A stretch of DNA of 6,612 bases from JAQBZY01 sp038117205 (GTDB lineage: Bacteria > Pseudomonadota > Alphaproteobacteria > Rhodospirillales > Casp-alpha2), in contig JAYOFL010000095.1 of NCBI GenBank assembly GCA_038117205.1, positions 1 to 6,612 of the forward strand, written 5' to 3'. The translations under genes were made by a program, and so were the position numbers. Below are positions 6,216 to 6,612 of the stretch, piece after piece (positions within the stretch are counted from its first letter, which is position 1; the number at the start of each line of letters is the position of its first letter). The notes beneath the pieces were generated by a model. That model had not been told where the DNA came from. It saw only the letters and a program-made list of their open reading frames with translations, and ran no database searches.

Positions 6216-6307
6216 GTGGGATTGTAGCGGCGTGGGACTGGGTTCTCCATCCCACACTTTGACGCCTCCCTGTAAACTCGCCGCCCCTTCGGGGGCGGTC
6301 TTTTTGA
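6216..6307 (+). ncRNA. Candidate small RNA or structured 3' UTR ending at an intrinsic terminator
   Basis: The plus strand folds into GTGGGA / TCCCAC (6232-6237 with 6250-6255), extended inward after a one-base bulge by TGG / CCA, and then the terminator hairpin at 6281-6298 with a T-run. No plus-strand gene lies closer than DUF1192, 315 nt upstream. It is either an independent sRNA or the end of a long DUF1192 transcript antisense to the small membrane-protein gene. I could not find a convincing promoter directly upstream and do not recognise a known RNA family. The 5' boundary is a guess. Confidence 0.3.
6281..6305 (+). terminator. Rho-independent terminator with UUCG tetraloop
   Basis: CCGCCCC (6281-6287) pairs with GGGGCGG (6292-6298) around a UUCG loop closed by C-G, an exceptionally stable tetraloop, and is followed by TCTTTTT (6299-6305). 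It acts on the plus strand only: the reverse complement lacks a U-run after the stem. Confidence 0.88.
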
Positions 6308-6344
6308 TCCGCCCCAGCGAATTCCGGGAGCGCCAACCCGCCAC

Positions 6345-6373
6345 TTGACGCGGCGCCGCGCGAACGGTTTAAT
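6345..6373 (+). promoter_or_regulatory. Sigma70-type promoter P1 upstream of the thioesterase gene
   Basis: TTGACG (6345-6350), 17 nt, TTTAAT (6368-6373): five of six -35 and a good -10 match at the optimal spacing. Transcription would begin near 6380, at the left end of the plus-strand repeat arm, 120 nt before the thioesterase ATG. Confidence 0.6.
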
Positions 6374-6402
6374 CGCTGTGTCAAAAAAGTGAAGCGGCGA
6401 GT

Positions 6403-6432
6403 TTGACAGGGTTGAGGCTTCAAAAATATACG
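6403..6432 (+). promoter_or_regulatory. Sigma70-type promoter P2 upstream of the thioesterase gene
   Basis: A consensus -35 TTGACA (6403-6408) is followed after 18 nt by TATACG (6427-6432), in an A-rich stretch. Transcription would begin near 6439, inside the left arm of the hairpin 6431-6458. The -35 forms the right half of a dyad TGTCAAA-N16-TTTGACA (6379-6385 and 6402-6408), which could be an operator. Confidence 0.6.
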
Positions 6433-6458
6433 GGGGCTACCGGGAACGGTGGCCCCCG
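6431..6458 (+). other. 11-bp hairpin in the thioesterase leader
   Basis: An 11-bp stem (6431-6441 with 6448-6458, one G-U pair) with a 6-nt loop GGGAAC is followed by AATTTAT. It could be a weak terminator or attenuator of transcripts from P1. Transcripts from P2 would start within it and could not form the full stem. Confidence 0.55.
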
Positions 6459-6500
6459 AATTTATCGGGGCGCCGCGCCAGCCGGAAATCGGAGAAGACA

Positions 6501-6612
6501 ATGACGGCATCCGTCGAGCGCCGCGGCGACTACCGTTTTTTCGTCGCCCTGCAGACCCGCTGGATGGACAACGACCTGTACGGTCACGTCAACAACGTCA
6601 CCTACTATTCCT
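6501..6612 (+). CDS. Acyl-CoA thioesterase, 4HBT/YbgC-like hotdog family (3' end outside window)
   Basis: Only the first 37 codons are present. After a short variable start, residues 19-37 read TRWMDNDLYGHVNNVTYYS, the N-terminal signature of 4-hydroxybenzoyl-CoA-thioesterase-like hotdog enzymes, which hydrolyse acyl-CoA thioesters in the cytosol. Asp25 corresponds to the catalytic Asp of the Pseudomonas enzyme, and GHVNN follows it as in this subgroup. GGAGA at 6491-6495, 5 nt before the ATG, supports the start. The upstream region has two tandem promoters and a hairpin. Acyl-chain preference cannot be judged from this fragment. Confidence 0.85.
   Translation, partial: MTASVERRGDYRFFVALQTRWMDNDLYGHVNNVTYYS

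Larger units (their letters stand above)
6258..6424. repeat. Imperfect inverted repeat, arms 6258-6307 and 6381-6424
   Basis: The plus-strand arm at 6381-6424 and the minus-strand reading of 6307-6258 share, in the same order, TCAAAAA, GAA, GCGGCGAGTTT, ACAGGG, AGGC and TCAAA. The main differences are one inserted G, three extra bases after ACAGGG, and a longer interval holding the terminator stem in the left arm. About 73 nt separate the arms. Confidence 0.7.
6121..6500. other. 380-nt non-coding regulatory block between divergent genes
   Basis: No reading frame here looks coding. The block separates the small membrane-protein gene (-) from the thioesterase gene (+). It holds a CtrA box and candidate minus-strand promoter (6179-6208), repeated and mutually exclusive stems (6216-6255), an intrinsic terminator (6281-6305), an imperfect inverted repeat (6258-6307 with 6381-6424), two tandem plus-strand promoters (6345-6373 and 6403-6432) and a long hairpin (6431-6458). 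Each is listed separately. Confidence 0.85.

Noticed and set aside
6232..6255. Possible tRNA T-arm or tRNA fragment (attachment site)
   Set aside because: The loop lacks the TTCRANT pattern, and no acceptor or anticodon stem can be found around it.
6120..6310. 6S RNA or SRP (4.5S) RNA
   Set aside because: There is no long rod with a central bubble and no conserved SRP apical loop sequence (GGAAGCAGCC-like).
6205..6510. Minus-strand open frame of 101 codons across the intergenic block
   Set aside because: It crosses a terminator, two promoters and the thioesterase start, and has no ribosome binding site or protein-like pattern.

Overview
The window reads as chromosomal DNA of a GC-rich alphaproteobacterium. 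The best pointers are a TrcR/DUF1013 cell-cycle regulator, a DUF1192 protein (both families are essentially alphaproteobacterial), a class I cytochrome c and a textbook CtrA box (TTAA-N7-TTAAC). Codon use is uniformly GC-rich and I see no insertion sequence, phage gene, CRISPR array, tRNA or rRNA. A Rhodospirillales-like host is a reasonable guess, not a proof.

Layout. Positions 1-1191 (+) hold the C-terminal two thirds of a propionyl-CoA synthetase (prpE), cut by the window edge. After a 76-nt gap with a hairpin come an SDR oxidoreductase (1268-2044) and, 4 nt later, a corynebacterial AspT-type (PF12897) aminotransferase (2049-3332); these two look like one operon. A periplasmic cytochrome c (3419-3796) follows and ends at a strong bidirectional terminator (3820-3849). 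The same hairpin serves the opposing trcR gene (4499-3870, -). trcR has its own good sigma70-type promoter at 4566-4595. Upstream of it, also on -, lies a PIG3-type quinone oxidoreductase (5619-4618). It is divergent from a 60-residue DUF1192 protein (5719-5901, +). DUF1192 meets, tail to tail with a 3-nt gap, a 71-residue two-TM membrane protein (6120-5905, -). The window ends at the start of a 4HBT hotdog thioesterase (6501-6612, +).

The coding part is ordinary: acyl-CoA activation, a dehydrogenase/aminotransferase pair, electron carriers and a cell-cycle regulator. The part worth attention is the 380-nt non-coding block 6121-6500. It contains a perfect CtrA box at the expected -35 position of the small membrane-protein gene. 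It also has an isolated rho-independent terminator with a cUUCGg tetraloop and no + strand gene nearby, a pair of mutually exclusive stems, an imperfect inverted repeat of about 45 bp, two tandem sigma70-like promoters, and an 11-bp hairpin just before the thioesterase gene. This could be a divergent cell-cycle-regulated promoter region with one or two small RNAs; that reading is inference from sequence alone.
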